IMG/VR virus record: IMGVR_UViG_3300027973_000030
Coordinates: 62,001-126,000 of that record
Length of the DNA: 64,000 nucleotides
Source: a virus
Reading direction: 5' to 3' (one strand)
The position numbers and the translations under genes were made by a program. This document shows, one piece after another, positions 44,720 to 52,466 of this stretch (positions within the stretch are counted from its first letter, which is position 1; each line of letters opens with the position of its first letter). The notes beneath the pieces were generated by a model that ran no database searches, was not told the origin of the DNA, and saw nothing but the letters and a program-made list of their open reading frames with translations.

Positions 44720-46036
44720 TTAAGCATTATACGTAAACTCAGATACTTTACCTTTAGTCAAGTCATGGATTTCCATAACAGCTTGACGTTTAGCTCCTGT
44801 AAACTTATTGTGATAATGCCAGTAATCTGTCTTAGAAAGTGACGGTAAGTGCTTGATTGAGAACCCGTGAACCTCATTATCTGTAACAAACTCTACTACC
44901 TTTTTACTATGAAAGTGTCCAGTGTAGCAGGTTCTAAAGCTAGTCATTCCCCATTGTAATGGAAACTCTGTAGCATATACTAATGGTGTATTTTTCTTAG
45001 TGACATCTCCATGCTCAAAAGCAAAGAAGTTTTCACCCCATGTAATCACCTTTCTTTCTGCATAGGTTGCATTAAAAGTGATAGATATTTCTTGTGTAAA
45101 ACATTTAGAGAGAGCGTGTACTAAATGATATGATGATAAACGATCATGGTTACCAGGTAGGTAAACCACTTCTAATTCTTTACAGAACTGTTTAATAAAG
45201 TTAACTGACCAGAACATTGCATCAAATGCCTCATTGTAAGCATCCTGAGCTCTAAGGTCAGAGTCTACTGGTGTTCCCTTAGTAGTTAATCCACTGAACG
45301 TATCCATGTTAAGAAGGTCTCCTCCAATCACATATACAATTTTTTCTAGATTATGTGACATGTAACTTTTCATAACCAAGTTTGTAATACACTCTTTAAA
45401 GTCTTTTACAATGTCTAGGTTACCCTCTTTACCAAAGTGGAGATCCTGAATGCTCAAGATCCCCACGGTTGGATTATCAAACTTGTTATTAATAAAAACC
45501 TCTGCAATGGGTTTGTAAACAGGTTTAAATGACTTAATTGTTTCAGCTAAAAAGTCTTTTGCCTCCAATTGTTTTTGAGTGACCATAGCTGACACTAACC
45601 AATAGTCCTTATGTTGTTTGTTCCAATAAGAACTAAGTTTCCATTTGTCAGTATCTATCTTAAGTATTCTAATAATTTCTTCAGCACTCTTAGGTTCAGC
45701 AAAAGCTATACCTTTGATTTCAGCTGTACCCTCTTCTAAGTTTTCTTTAAACTCAACTACTTTCTCTTTGTTTAGATTAATAGCTTCTACTAAACTATCT
45801 TCTAATTGAGATATATACTGTGACTTAATAGCCTCATCATCAATGAGTTCCATCATTCTTTGTCCAGCTATGTTAATAAGCTGTGAGTCCAGTTCGTCTT
45901 GTAAAAGACCTTTAGTTTGTAAAATTTGTTTCTTGATTTCTTGGTATTTTTGTAGAGAAATACCTAACTTAGAAGCACAGTAGTCATCTGTTTTCTTCCA
46001 TTTAAAAGACCCATAGACCTGGTTGATTAGTGTCAT
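44720..46036 (-). CDS. Mre11/SbcD-like metallophosphoesterase
   Basis: A 438-residue protein. Residues about 188-380 contain the motif series IQDLHFG (D198, H200), IGGDLLN (D240), LPGNHDR (N296, H297, D298), EHGD (H342) and TGHFHSKK (H374, H376), typical of Mre11/SbcD-type DNA exo/endonucleases and related phosphoesterases. The first 185 residues are helical and charged with no known domain, including a possible helix-turn-helix-like stretch (CASKLGISLQKYQEI). A genome-processing or repair nuclease is likely, but no SbcC-like partner is in the window. It lies between the tail genes and the neck genes, downstream of a terminator region, so it may head its own transcript. Confidence 0.85.
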   Translation of the reverse strand: MTLINQVYGSFKWKKTDDYCASKLGISLQKYQEIKKQILQTKGLLQDELDSQLINIAGQRMMELIDDEAIKSQYISQLEDSLVEAINLNKEKVVEFKENLEEGTAEIKGIAFAEPKSAEEIIRILKIDTDKWKLSSYWNKQHKDYWLVSAMVTQKQLEAKDFLAETIKSFKPVYKPIAEVFINNKFDNPTVGILSIQDLHFGKEGNLDIVKDFKECITNLVMKSYMSHNLEKIVYVIGGDLLNMDTFSGLTTKGTPVDSDLRAQDAYNEAFDAMFWSVNFIKQFCKELEVVYLPGNHDRLSSYHLVHALSKCFTQEISITFNATYAERKVITWGENFFAFEHGDVTKKNTPLVYATEFPLQWGMTSFRTCYTGHFHSKKVVEFVTDNEVHGFSIKHLPSLSKTDYWHYHNKFTGAKRQAVMEIHDLTKGKVSEFTYNA

Positions 46037-46084
46037 ATTGTATATTTTGGTATATGGTGTATAAAGCTAGGTGGAAATAATCAC

Positions 46085-46114
46085 CTTAGATACATTTTAT
46101 ACACATTTTTTCAA
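46085..46114 (-). promoter_or_regulatory. Weak candidate Bacteroidota-type promoter
   Basis: Read leftwards: TTG (46112-46114), 19 bases, then TATCTAAG (46085-46092). Spacing fits the Bacteroidota consensus TTTG-N19/20-TAnnTTTG, but the -7 box matches only partly. It lies downstream of a terminator and upstream of the phosphoesterase gene, where a promoter is expected. Low confidence. Confidence 0.25.
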
Positions 46115-46129
46115 CACTGGTTTAAAAAG

Positions 46130-46159
46130 AAACCCCCGATGTAGAAACACCAGGGGTTT
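46130..46159 (-). terminator. Intrinsic terminator after the FN3-like tail gene group
   Basis: Stem AAACCCC (46130-46136) with GGGGTTT (46153-46159); the loop can close further through TGT/ACA around AGAA. Read leftwards the stem is followed by a T-rich tract (TTTCTTTTT). It is placed 45 bases after the end of the gene at 46204. Confidence 0.7.
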
Positions 46160-46165
46160 TGTAAT

Positions 46166-46198
46166 GTCAGGGAAACCAACAAAACCACTGACTTTTTT
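46166..46198 (+). terminator. Second hairpin with T-run on the plus strand
   Basis: GTCAG (46166-46170) pairs with CTGAC (46188-46192), extended by GG/CC across a bulge, followed on the plus strand by six T. No plus-strand gene ends here, so it may limit antisense transcription or strengthen the adjacent leftward terminator. Confidence 0.45.
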
Positions 46199-46203
46199 AT
46201 ATT

Positions 46204-46722
46204 TTAAATAGAACCAACTGCACTACATATTACCCCACTACTTGGCACATACATACCACCACCAATACATGGATCAATGGTTGCGGAAGAAGCTCCAATA
46301 GGTATAGTACCATAAAGAGTTGTTCTAAGATTTGTATTTACATTACATGCAACACCTGTATTTGTATACTGTACATCAATTGTAAAGTTAGTGGCTACAG
46401 TTACAGGAGCTGATACAGTAATCTGACCACCCATAAAATCATCTATAGTTCCACCAATACATGGTTGGAAACTAGCACTTGCTCCAGTTACGCTAACTGT
46501 TGTAGCAGTAAAACTTCTTGTTGAACCATATATACCACCGCCACAACTTGCCTCTACAGTTCCTGAATATGATGTAGCAGTTAAACCTGATACACTAAAT
46601 GAATTAGTAGCAGTAGTTGCTGTAGTTACTAAAGCAGCATTATTAGTGGGCCAATACTTTACCCTATACCCCAAAGTAGGAGTAGGCGTTACTGCCGGAA
46701 AAGTTATACTTAAAGTTGCCAT
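46204..46722 (-). CDS. FN3/Ig-like tail-associated protein
   Basis: A 172-residue Thr/Ser/Val-rich beta protein. The first 75 residues (LSITFPAVTP, YRVKYWPTNN, FSVSGLTATSYSGTVEASCGGG) show the strand pattern of a fibronectin type III-like domain and match the start of the 372-residue protein encoded just upstream. The rest has paired Cys segments (FQPCIGG, IDPCIGGG) and may be a second Ig-like domain. Last gene before the terminator. Probably a surface decoration of tail or capsid; not enzymatic. It overlaps its upstream neighbour by one base. Confidence 0.7.
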   Translation of the reverse strand: MATLSITFPAVTPTPTLGYRVKYWPTNNAALVTTATTATNSFSVSGLTATSYSGTVEASCGGGIYGSTRSFTATTVSVTGASASFQPCIGGTIDDFMGGQITVSAPVTVATNFTIDVQYTNTGVACNVNTNLRTTLYGTIPIGASSATIDPCIGGGMYVPSSGVICSAVGSI

Positions 46723-46925
46723 TATGAATTAGTATTTATCCAAGTATCTGCTTCAATAAGATCATTAAAAAATGGACTAAGTGTATTATGATCTTTCATA
46801 ACTACACATCTCATTCCATCATATTGTTTATATATAGTGTAATGAAAATTATTAAGTTTATAAGATGCATGCAATACATGGTCTACACCTAAATTATTTT
46901 CTACTATAGTTGTTAATTCTTTCAT
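46722..46925 (-). CDS. Small hypothetical protein, 67 residues
   Basis: A 67-residue alpha/beta protein (ELTTIVENNLGVDHVLHASYKL, then FHYTIYKQYDGMRCVVM, then FNDLIEADTWINTN). It is fitted between two FN3-like genes with one-base overlaps (TAATG) on both sides, so it is almost certainly translated. Its composition differs from its Thr-rich neighbours, suggesting a cytosolic or chaperone-like accessory function. No family recognised. Confidence 0.7.
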   Translation of the reverse strand: MKELTTIVENNLGVDHVLHASYKLNNFHYTIYKQYDGMRCVVMKDHNTLSPFFNDLIEADTWINTNS

Positions 46926-48043
46926 TATACTACAGGGGTTGTTGTATCATTAATATCTATAGATCCTACATTTGTAGTTCTGTTATATTTAATAACAGCT
47001 AAACGTTGTCCTCTTGTTAAATTGGATGTAATATTAGGACTTTCTAAATCAGAAGAACCTGTAACAATATTACTACCATTTTTATATGCTGTAATTACTT
47101 TACTAGCAGATGCTCCTGCTAATGATGAAGTTGCTGTAAGGTTAGTAAATGTATATGCTGGAGAACCAGAATCTCCTTGTTTAACTATACAACCACCCTT
47201 GTAAAGTTTAAAACTTAAATTTACAGCATTAGTACCAAGAATTTCAAACCAGAAAGCACGACAATCTATAACTATTTCACTTTGTCCTGCACCTAATTGT
47301 GTAAAATCAATCATTACAGATTCATAACCTGTACCTACATTATCAGATCCCCATATTGCTAATGGTTTAACAGCTACACTACACACATTACCATTCTCTA
47401 TATAAGTAGCTGATTGTGGAGTTCTTTTATATTGACTCCAACCTATATATCTACCCTGAGCATTTTGATCTGCATATGTTGTACCATCTATAGATACTAC
47501 TCTTGTTCTTGTATCTAAATCTTTACCATTTGTAAATTCATAAGTGATTACCATGTAATCAGCATCAAACGTAAAGTTTGTTTGACCAACAACAATATTT
47601 TTAGTAGTTACACAAGCAGTAATAGTATCTGTAACTGTAGCAACATATGTTTGACCAGCTGTTAATCCAGTGGCTGTTATTGTTGTCTGTGCGGGAACTG
47701 TATTCCAACTATATGTATATGTTCCAGAACCTCCTACAATATTACTAATAGTAGCTGTACCGTTAGTTCCTGCTTGATTAGTTGGAGAAGTAGAAGAAAC
47801 GTTAAATGTTACAAGACAAGCTAGTTTAGTAAAATTCACTCTTGTAGAGTTAGCAAAACTACATACAGATTCAATAGTACCTGTATAATTATAACCAGTT
47901 AAACCAGTAATAACTGCAGGACTAGATGCAACAGTTGTTGTTAACACTGTTCCAGGTGTAGAAGTTTCCCAATACCTAACTAGATATCCACCAGATGGTG
48001 CGGGACTTGCAGCAGTAAAAGTTACACTTAATTGATTAGCCAT
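46925..48043 (-). CDS. FN3-like tail-associated protein with second beta domain
   Basis: 372 residues. The N-terminal domain (about 1-75; LSVTFTAASPAPSGGYLVRYWE, VITGLTGYNYTGTIESVC) is paralogous to the start of the 172-residue protein downstream. Residues about 80-150 (TNQAGTNGTATISNIVGGSGTYTYSW) resemble the SprB/PKD-type repeat common in Bacteroidota surface proteins. The remainder (about 160-372) is beta-rich with aromatic residues (FTFDADYMVITYEFTNG, YIGWSQYKRTPQ) and may be a carbohydrate- or receptor-binding domain. The SprB-like repeat is a Bacteroidota trait. Likely exposed on the virion. Confidence 0.7.
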   Translation of the reverse strand: MANQLSVTFTAASPAPSGGYLVRYWETSTPGTVLTTTVASSPAVITGLTGYNYTGTIESVCSFANSTRVNFTKLACLVTFNVSSTSPTNQAGTNGTATISNIVGGSGTYTYSWNTVPAQTTITATGLTAGQTYVATVTDTITACVTTKNIVVGQTNFTFDADYMVITYEFTNGKDLDTRTRVVSIDGTTYADQNAQGRYIGWSQYKRTPQSATYIENGNVCSVAVKPLAIWGSDNVGTGYESVMIDFTQLGAGQSEIVIDCRAFWFEILGTNAVNLSFKLYKGGCIVKQGDSGSPAYTFTNLTATSSLAGASASKVITAYKNGSNIVTGSSDLESPNITSNLTRGQRLAVIKYNRTTNVGSIDINDTTTPVV

Positions 48044-48047
48044 TTAA

Positions 48048-48518
48048 TTATGCTTGGGTTCCTAAACATTGATCTTTACGAATAAATCTTCCGCCACTCA
48101 CTGATCCATCTACAGCACATATAGCTTGGTTTGCTGATAATACATCTACGCTAGTAGTATTATATATACTTACAGAATTTGTAGTACCACATGGTGTATA
48201 AGTATATTGTCCAGTATCAATAAGATCAAAAGTATAACATGAACTAGAACCAGATCCTTGTACACCAAAAGTTTCTACTATTTGTAATCCTGTACCACAA
48301 TCAACCATTAATCTAACTTCTAAAGGATAGCAAGATGGAACACCAGAAATAACAATTGGGTTAGCTTTTTTATTTGCTTCTGTATACCAAGTCTCAGTAC
48401 CCACAGCTCTCCATTGTACTGTATAACCTGCACTAGGCATTATACTATCAGTAAAGTACTGAATAGTAAGAGTTTTAAGAGAAGAACAAGGTAAATCTAT
48501 AAGTGCTGATGATGCCAT
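48048..48518 (-). CDS. FN3-like tail-associated protein
   Basis: A 156-residue protein. LKTLTIQYFTDSIMPSAGYTVQWRAVGTE, then PIVISGVPSCYPLEVRLMVDC, gives one FN3-like domain in the first 90 residues. The second half (CYTFDLIDTGQYTYTPCG, CAVDGSVSGGRFIRKDQC) has paired cysteines like the other proteins of this group. Spacing to its neighbours is 4 and 11 bases. A virion surface role is inferred from the paralogous set. Confidence 0.7.
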   Translation of the reverse strand: MASSALIDLPCSSLKTLTIQYFTDSIMPSAGYTVQWRAVGTETWYTEANKKANPIVISGVPSCYPLEVRLMVDCGTGLQIVETFGVQGSGSSSCYTFDLIDTGQYTYTPCGTTNSVSIYNTTSVDVLSANQAICAVDGSVSGGRFIRKDQCLGTQA

Positions 48519-48529
48519 ATAATTATTTA

Positions 48530-49153
48530 TTATGCAATCGTACCTGTACCGCTCACTTTAACAGATGAGCCAACAAATGCTTTAAATGTTTTAGGAGTTC
48601 CTTGAGTCACTGTAATACTAAATACTTGGTGATCAGTTCCAGTAGCTGTAATCACTGAAGCTCCACCAGACAATGCTGTACTAGGTGCAACAGAAGCTGC
48701 AAAAACTGTAGCACTTGAAATAGCTGCAACAGTTGCTCCAGCAGGAAAAGCTCCTATACCAGCAGTAACTTCTAAAGTCATACCTACAACTAAACCAGCT
48801 GTAGAACCAACAGTGATAGAAGTAGTAGTACCAGTTGCTCCAGGTGTTGATGTATAAACAGGACCAAGTCCTAAGTATCTTACAACTAAAGGTACAGTGG
48901 TAGTAGATGTAGCTACATAAGTAGCTCTTGTAATTGGTGTAAGAAATGTACTATTACTATTAATAAGTTTATGTAACTTACTTAATATAGTTGTTAATCT
49001 ATCACCATCTAATATACCTAATGCTGGAAAATTTGATCCTACTAGTTTAGTACAATTAGACTGAATAATTTCTTCACATAATTCACCACCTACACAAGGT
49101 ATTAAATTAGTGGCGTTAGAAGGTAGAGGAGTATCGTTACAACCGCAAGACAT
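48530..49153 (-). CDS. Cys-rich N-terminus tail/decoration protein
   Basis: A 207-residue protein with MSCGCNDTP and a further cysteine cluster (CVGGELCEEIIQSNC) in the first 35 residues, then a helical link (GILDGDRLTTILSKLHKLI) and a Thr/Val/Ala-rich beta region to the end. The Cys-rich start followed by DGDRLT..L..LH resembles opening segments of the 411-residue protein upstream, suggesting a common virion attachment module. No catalytic motif. Confidence 0.65.
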   Translation of the reverse strand: MSCGCNDTPLPSNATNLIPCVGGELCEEIIQSNCTKLVGSNFPALGILDGDRLTTILSKLHKLINSNSTFLTPITRATYVATSTTTVPLVVRYLGLGPVYTSTPGATGTTTSITVGSTAGLVVGMTLEVTAGIGAFPAGATVAAISSATVFAASVAPSTALSGGASVITATGTDHQVFSITVTQGTPKTFKAFVGSSVKVSGTGTIA

Positions 49154-49177
49154 ATGTTATATTATTAAATGTTTATA

Positions 49178-49732
49178 TTAAGGTGTAACTGTTACATCAG
49201 CCGTTACTGCCGTAGGTACACTACATACAGCAGGAGCAGAAGTTGTAGCAGAAGTAAATTCACAATCAGTTTTTGTTATAGTTCCTGCTGTAGGAACCAC
49301 TCTAATTTTATAAGTTGTACTAGCTGTAAGAGCAGTAAACGTTCCAGTAAGAGTTGTTGTTCCTGTAGGTGTTTGTGAAGATAATTCTGATGTACCAGCT
49401 GAGTTAAAAAGTTTAACAGCATAACTACTCACTGAACCACCAATCTCTGGAAAACTATATGATATTGTAGTAGTCGCTAATGTAGTTGTAACTGTAGGAC
49501 AAATCATATTGATTTGTTTTACAACAGCACTTGAACCAGCTGTTCCACCATTACAATTAGAAACAATTTTAAGATCATATAATAAATTATCACTAAGACC
49601 GGTAACTGTTTCTGTTACAGCTGTCCCTGTCACTGTACTAAATGTTGTCCATGTAGAAGCTGATGCAAGTTTATATTGCACATTTTGTGATGTTGCACCA
49701 GCACCAACCGTCCAATTAAGAGTTACATTCAT
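49178..49732 (-). CDS. Double FN3-like tail-associated protein
   Basis: A 184-residue protein made of two FN3-like domains: VTLNWTVGAGATSQNVQYKLASA...GLSDNLLYDLKIVSNC (about 1-75) and ISYSFPEIGGSVSSYAVKLF...LTASTTYKIRVVP (about 85-160). Such domains are commonly attached to tail proteins and bind weakly to carbohydrates. There is no signal peptide or membrane anchor. It ends with VTP close to the stop and lies directly before the Cys-rich gene. Confidence 0.72.
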   Translation of the reverse strand: MNVTLNWTVGAGATSQNVQYKLASASTWTTFSTVTGTAVTETVTGLSDNLLYDLKIVSNCNGGTAGSSAVVKQINMICPTVTTTLATTTISYSFPEIGGSVSSYAVKLFNSAGTSELSSQTPTGTTTLTGTFTALTASTTYKIRVVPTAGTITKTDCEFTSATTSAPAVCSVPTAVTADVTVTP

Positions 49733-49733
49733 G

Positions 49734-50969
49734 TTATGATAATGTTGCAGTTACAGATGAAATTACTGGACATGGTACAGATAATGTAAACGTTGCTGTT
49801 TTAGAACATGTACTACCATTCTTAGTAAGACATCCATCAACAGTAATTAAATAGTTCTGACCAGCATTTAAACTTGCACCTGACACTGTAAACTGAATAC
49901 CGCTAGCATTTGATACTGCTGTAACAAGATTTACATTGTCTGTGTATATATGACCTGACGTATCTGAAATTGTAATTTTAGAACCTAACGCTGTGCAGTT
50001 TGCAAATCCTGAAGGAATAACAGTACCACTACCATTAAAATACACTGTAACTACAGTACGAGCTTCGTTAGCAGATGCTGTAAAACCAAGTAAGAAAGCT
50101 GAACAATCTATATTACCAGCTGCAAGTTTAAGATCATAAATTGTTTGACGCATGTCACATAATACCACCCATATATTTTGAATAGTTGATGCTACAGTTG
50201 TAGAGCTAGCATTCCAACCTGGTAATCCACTAATAGTACCAGTTGTACTTAATGCATTAGAAGCTCCAAGTCCTTGACATTGTTGAGCAATAGATGTACT
50301 TAATGCTGTGTTAGTTCCTAATACTCCTCTTAATGTACAATACTGTGCTTCTAATTCATCAAGAACTAAATTCATAGCAGTGGCTACACCTGGAGTTAAA
50401 ATACAGTTAGGTGTTACTAAAGGTAAAGATACAGATGGAGCATTCTCCAAAGCTGTAATTCTGGTGTTATAAGTTGCTAAAGTAGTAGTGTGTCCATCTA
50501 CTGTAGCTTTTAAAGTACAGAACTGATTACCAAGTCTTAAAGTATATTGGTTGTGTACCAATTGACTTACAGTTTGTCCTGTAGCAGGGTCTGTATACTG
50601 TAAACAAGTAGGTAATGTAATATTAGGTTCTGTGTATGCTGCTGCACCACTACCAGTGATTGCATCAACTTTTGTATTAAGACAACATACTTTATCAATA
50701 ATAAAATCCAATACCGCTGACAGGGTCTTAGTAGTTGGAGCCGGATTTACGGAAGCACAAAAAGATACAAGACAACTTAAATCCAGAGGAGTTAAATCCA
50801 AAGATGTCTTAATTGTGCAAAGGTCCGTTGCTACCTTGTAAACTACACTAGATATAGTGTCACCATTGCAGAGGTTAATACATGACAAGTCTGGACCTTG
50901 CCATATGACACAGTTAGAAGATACTGGGGAACAACCCTGATCAGCAGTATTAGATTTCGTAGGTAACAT
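49734..50969 (-). CDS. Bacteroidota-phage fibre/appendage protein
   Basis: A 411-residue protein beginning MLPTKSNTADQGCSPVSSNCVIWQGPDLSC, a start I recognise from appendage proteins of crAss-like and related phages, followed by repeated helical modules (VVYKVATDLCTIKTSL, VLDFIIDKVCCLNTKV, YTLRLGNQFCTLKATV, VLDELEAQYCTLRGVL), each with a Cys before a hydrophobic position. These look like trimeric fibre or coiled-coil repeats. The last 110 residues form an Ig-like beta domain (GTVIPSGFANCTALGSKITISD...NYLITVDGC). Probably a head or tail fibre. First gene of a group that ends at the terminator near 46150. Confidence 0.72.
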   Translation of the reverse strand: MLPTKSNTADQGCSPVSSNCVIWQGPDLSCINLCNGDTISSVVYKVATDLCTIKTSLDLTPLDLSCLVSFCASVNPAPTTKTLSAVLDFIIDKVCCLNTKVDAITGSGAAAYTEPNITLPTCLQYTDPATGQTVSQLVHNQYTLRLGNQFCTLKATVDGHTTTLATYNTRITALENAPSVSLPLVTPNCILTPGVATAMNLVLDELEAQYCTLRGVLGTNTALSTSIAQQCQGLGASNALSTTGTISGLPGWNASSTTVASTIQNIWVVLCDMRQTIYDLKLAAGNIDCSAFLLGFTASANEARTVVTVYFNGSGTVIPSGFANCTALGSKITISDTSGHIYTDNVNLVTAVSNASGIQFTVSGASLNAGQNYLITVDGCLTKNGSTCSKTATFTLSVPCPVISSVTATLS

Positions 50970-50993
50970 AATTAATTATATATCAATGAGTTA

Positions 50994-51500
50994 TTAACAA
51001 TCAACCACGTGCTCAGCACCGAATAAACCAGACAACTTAGTTTTTAAATGAGCATACCCAAACTCAAATACATCTATACCTTCAGCAGAAGATAAGTCAG
51101 GAACAGTCTTAGTGATTGTTTCTTCTACATCTTGCTCTTGCATAGTCTGTCTTGTAACAGTTTGAATAGTTGGTTCTTCACCTTCTACAGGAGAAGGTAC
51201 ACTAACTTCTTCAGTTGTTTCTACAGAAACCATACGCTTTACTGTAACAGTTTCTTCTACTTGTTTAGTCATAGCTACATATAAGCTTTCACCAATTTGT
51301 TGGTTACGAGCTATACCGCCACCCATACCTGGGTAAATACCAGCAGCACCTGGGCTAGCTATATCATCTACACTTTGAAATAATTCAAGTCTGAAGTTAG
51401 CAGAACCATACTTAGAGATCTGATAATCAGCTATTCGTACGTAAGCCTCAGAAGTAATACCCTTATCGGTTCCAATCTGAGAAGTAATTTTTAGTGCCAT
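50994..51500 (-). CDS. Conserved structural protein of Bacteroidota phages
   Basis: 168 residues, starting MALKITSQIGTDKGITSEAYVRIADY, followed by FRLELFQSVDD and GQ-poor Val/Thr/Glu-rich stretches (VEETVTVKRMVSVETTEEVSV). The ending DVFEFGYAHLKTKLSGLFG is conserved-looking. I have seen this opening in small virion proteins of phages of Bacteroidota, but their exact role is not known to me. The gene lies downstream of a terminator; no clear promoter was found in the 64 bases between. Confidence 0.65.
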   Translation of the reverse strand: MALKITSQIGTDKGITSEAYVRIADYQISKYGSANFRLELFQSVDDIASPGAAGIYPGMGGGIARNQQIGESLYVAMTKQVEETVTVKRMVSVETTEEVSVPSPVEGEEPTIQTVTRQTMQEQDVEETITKTVPDLSSAEGIDVFEFGYAHLKTKLSGLFGAEHVVDC

Positions 51501-51564
51501 ATAATTTTATGTTTAAGTTTTAAGTAGTCTACAATATAATATACATTATTTTTAGCTAATTAAC

Positions 51565-51595
51565 AAAAAAACCACCCCAATAAATGGAGTGGTTT
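51565..51595 (-). terminator. Intrinsic terminator after the 170-residue gene
   Basis: Stem AAACCAC (51569-51575) with GTGGTTT (51589-51595), extended by CC/GG inside; read leftwards it is followed by a run of T (TTTTTTTG including the stem end). Lies 27 bases past the stop of the gene at 51622. Confidence 0.8.
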
Positions 51596-51621
51596 AGTAT
51601 ATATAGAGGAAAGCAGGGAGT

Positions 51622-52134
51622 TTAGTTCAAAGGAACCACTTTGGTTTCTTCAACTTTTACAAGTTTAAAGAATGTTCCGTAGTTTTCAGAAGTCTCAACC
51701 TTTTCAAAGTCATCAAGAGTAAAGACTTTATACTCTAATTCCTTCTCAGTTTGAAGCAAGTCGTTAAACTCTTTTTCAAATGATTGGTAATCAGGGTTAA
51801 TAGTTTTTTTGGTGAACCAGTTACCATCCTTGTCTAGGTCTTTAATAGGCTGACCGTCTGAGTCAAGCTCTTCAATTACCATAGGGATAGATATACCACC
51901 CTTGTCATCTTCCTTACCATACTTCTTGATAAGGTCATTTTTAAGTTCCTCTACTGAAGCTTTTTCAGCAGCTACTTTTTTACCTAAGTCTGTTAACCAG
52001 TACTTAGTAACTAAAGATAACTTCTCCTGGATGAGACCAGAAGCAATTTTTTCACCTGTTTGCTGGTTGGTTAAACCATTAAGTTCTGCATCTAGATTGT
52101 AGAACTCAAACAATTTTAAAGAAATTTTTTCCAT
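51622..52134 (-). CDS. DUF1617-like phage protein, separately transcribed
   Basis: A 170-residue acidic, helical protein (MEKISLKLFEFYNLDAELNG, TGEKIASGLIQEKLSLVTKYWL, LGKKVAAEKASVEELKNDLIKKYG). The pattern resembles DUF1617-type proteins of tailed phages, a family without a firm function. Near the end is FTLDDFEKVETSENYGTFFKLV. Unlike its neighbours it has its own upstream Bacteroidota-type promoter and a terminator right behind it, so it can be expressed alone. It lies among structural genes but lacks virion-type composition; chaperone or scaffold use is possible. Confidence 0.7.
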   Translation of the reverse strand: MEKISLKLFEFYNLDAELNGLTNQQTGEKIASGLIQEKLSLVTKYWLTDLGKKVAAEKASVEELKNDLIKKYGKEDDKGGISIPMVIEELDSDGQPIKDLDKDGNWFTKKTINPDYQSFEKEFNDLLQTEKELEYKVFTLDDFEKVETSENYGTFFKLVKVEETKVVPLN

Positions 52135-52181
52135 GTGTTTTTAAATTTTAGATTAATCTGTTACGAATATACAAAGATATG

Positions 52182-52212
52182 CAAATGTAGTACCAAAAAA
52201 GATATCCACAAA
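52182..52212 (-). promoter_or_regulatory. Bacteroidota-type promoter for the 170-residue gene
   Basis: Read leftwards: TTTG (52209-52212), a spacer of exactly 19 bases, then TACATTTG (52182-52189), a full match to the Bacteroidota consensus TTTG-N19/20-TAnnTTTG. It lies 48-78 bases before the ATG at 52134. A second -7-like box (TATCTTTG, 52172-52179) lies 10 bases further on but lacks a spaced upstream box. Confidence 0.6.
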
Positions 52213-52221
52213 TGTTAATGT

Positions 52222-52449
52222 CTAAATGACAGATAGTGCTGCTAACACTGCAGACTTGGCTGTATTAAACTCTTCTTCTGTAATAGATGGCCAAGCTTCT
52301 GCATCAGCTGCAAATCTTGTATAGTAGTCTTCATTAGTCATAAACCCTAAAATCTTTTGATCAGGTTTGTTTACTACGTTAGTAACGGTCTTAGCGTCAC
52401 TATCAATTCTTACTGGAATTGTGTCAGGTCTTTGTTTGTAAGTTATCAT
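52222..52449 (-). CDS. Small hypothetical tail-region protein
   Basis: A 75-residue protein (ITYKQRPDTIPVRIDSDAKTVTNVVNK, then GFMTNEDYYTRFAADAEAWPSITEEEFNTAKSAVLAALS). Proteins of this size with W.SITE.EF..A...VL near the end often lie next to tail-fibre genes in phages and may be fibre assembly factors or distal tail caps. That is inference from position. It lies 17 bases after the next upstream gene. Confidence 0.65.
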   Translation of the reverse strand: MITYKQRPDTIPVRIDSDAKTVTNVVNKPDQKILGFMTNEDYYTRFAADAEAWPSITEEEFNTAKSAVLAALSVI

Positions 52450-52466
52450 ATTTTATTTTTTATTAA

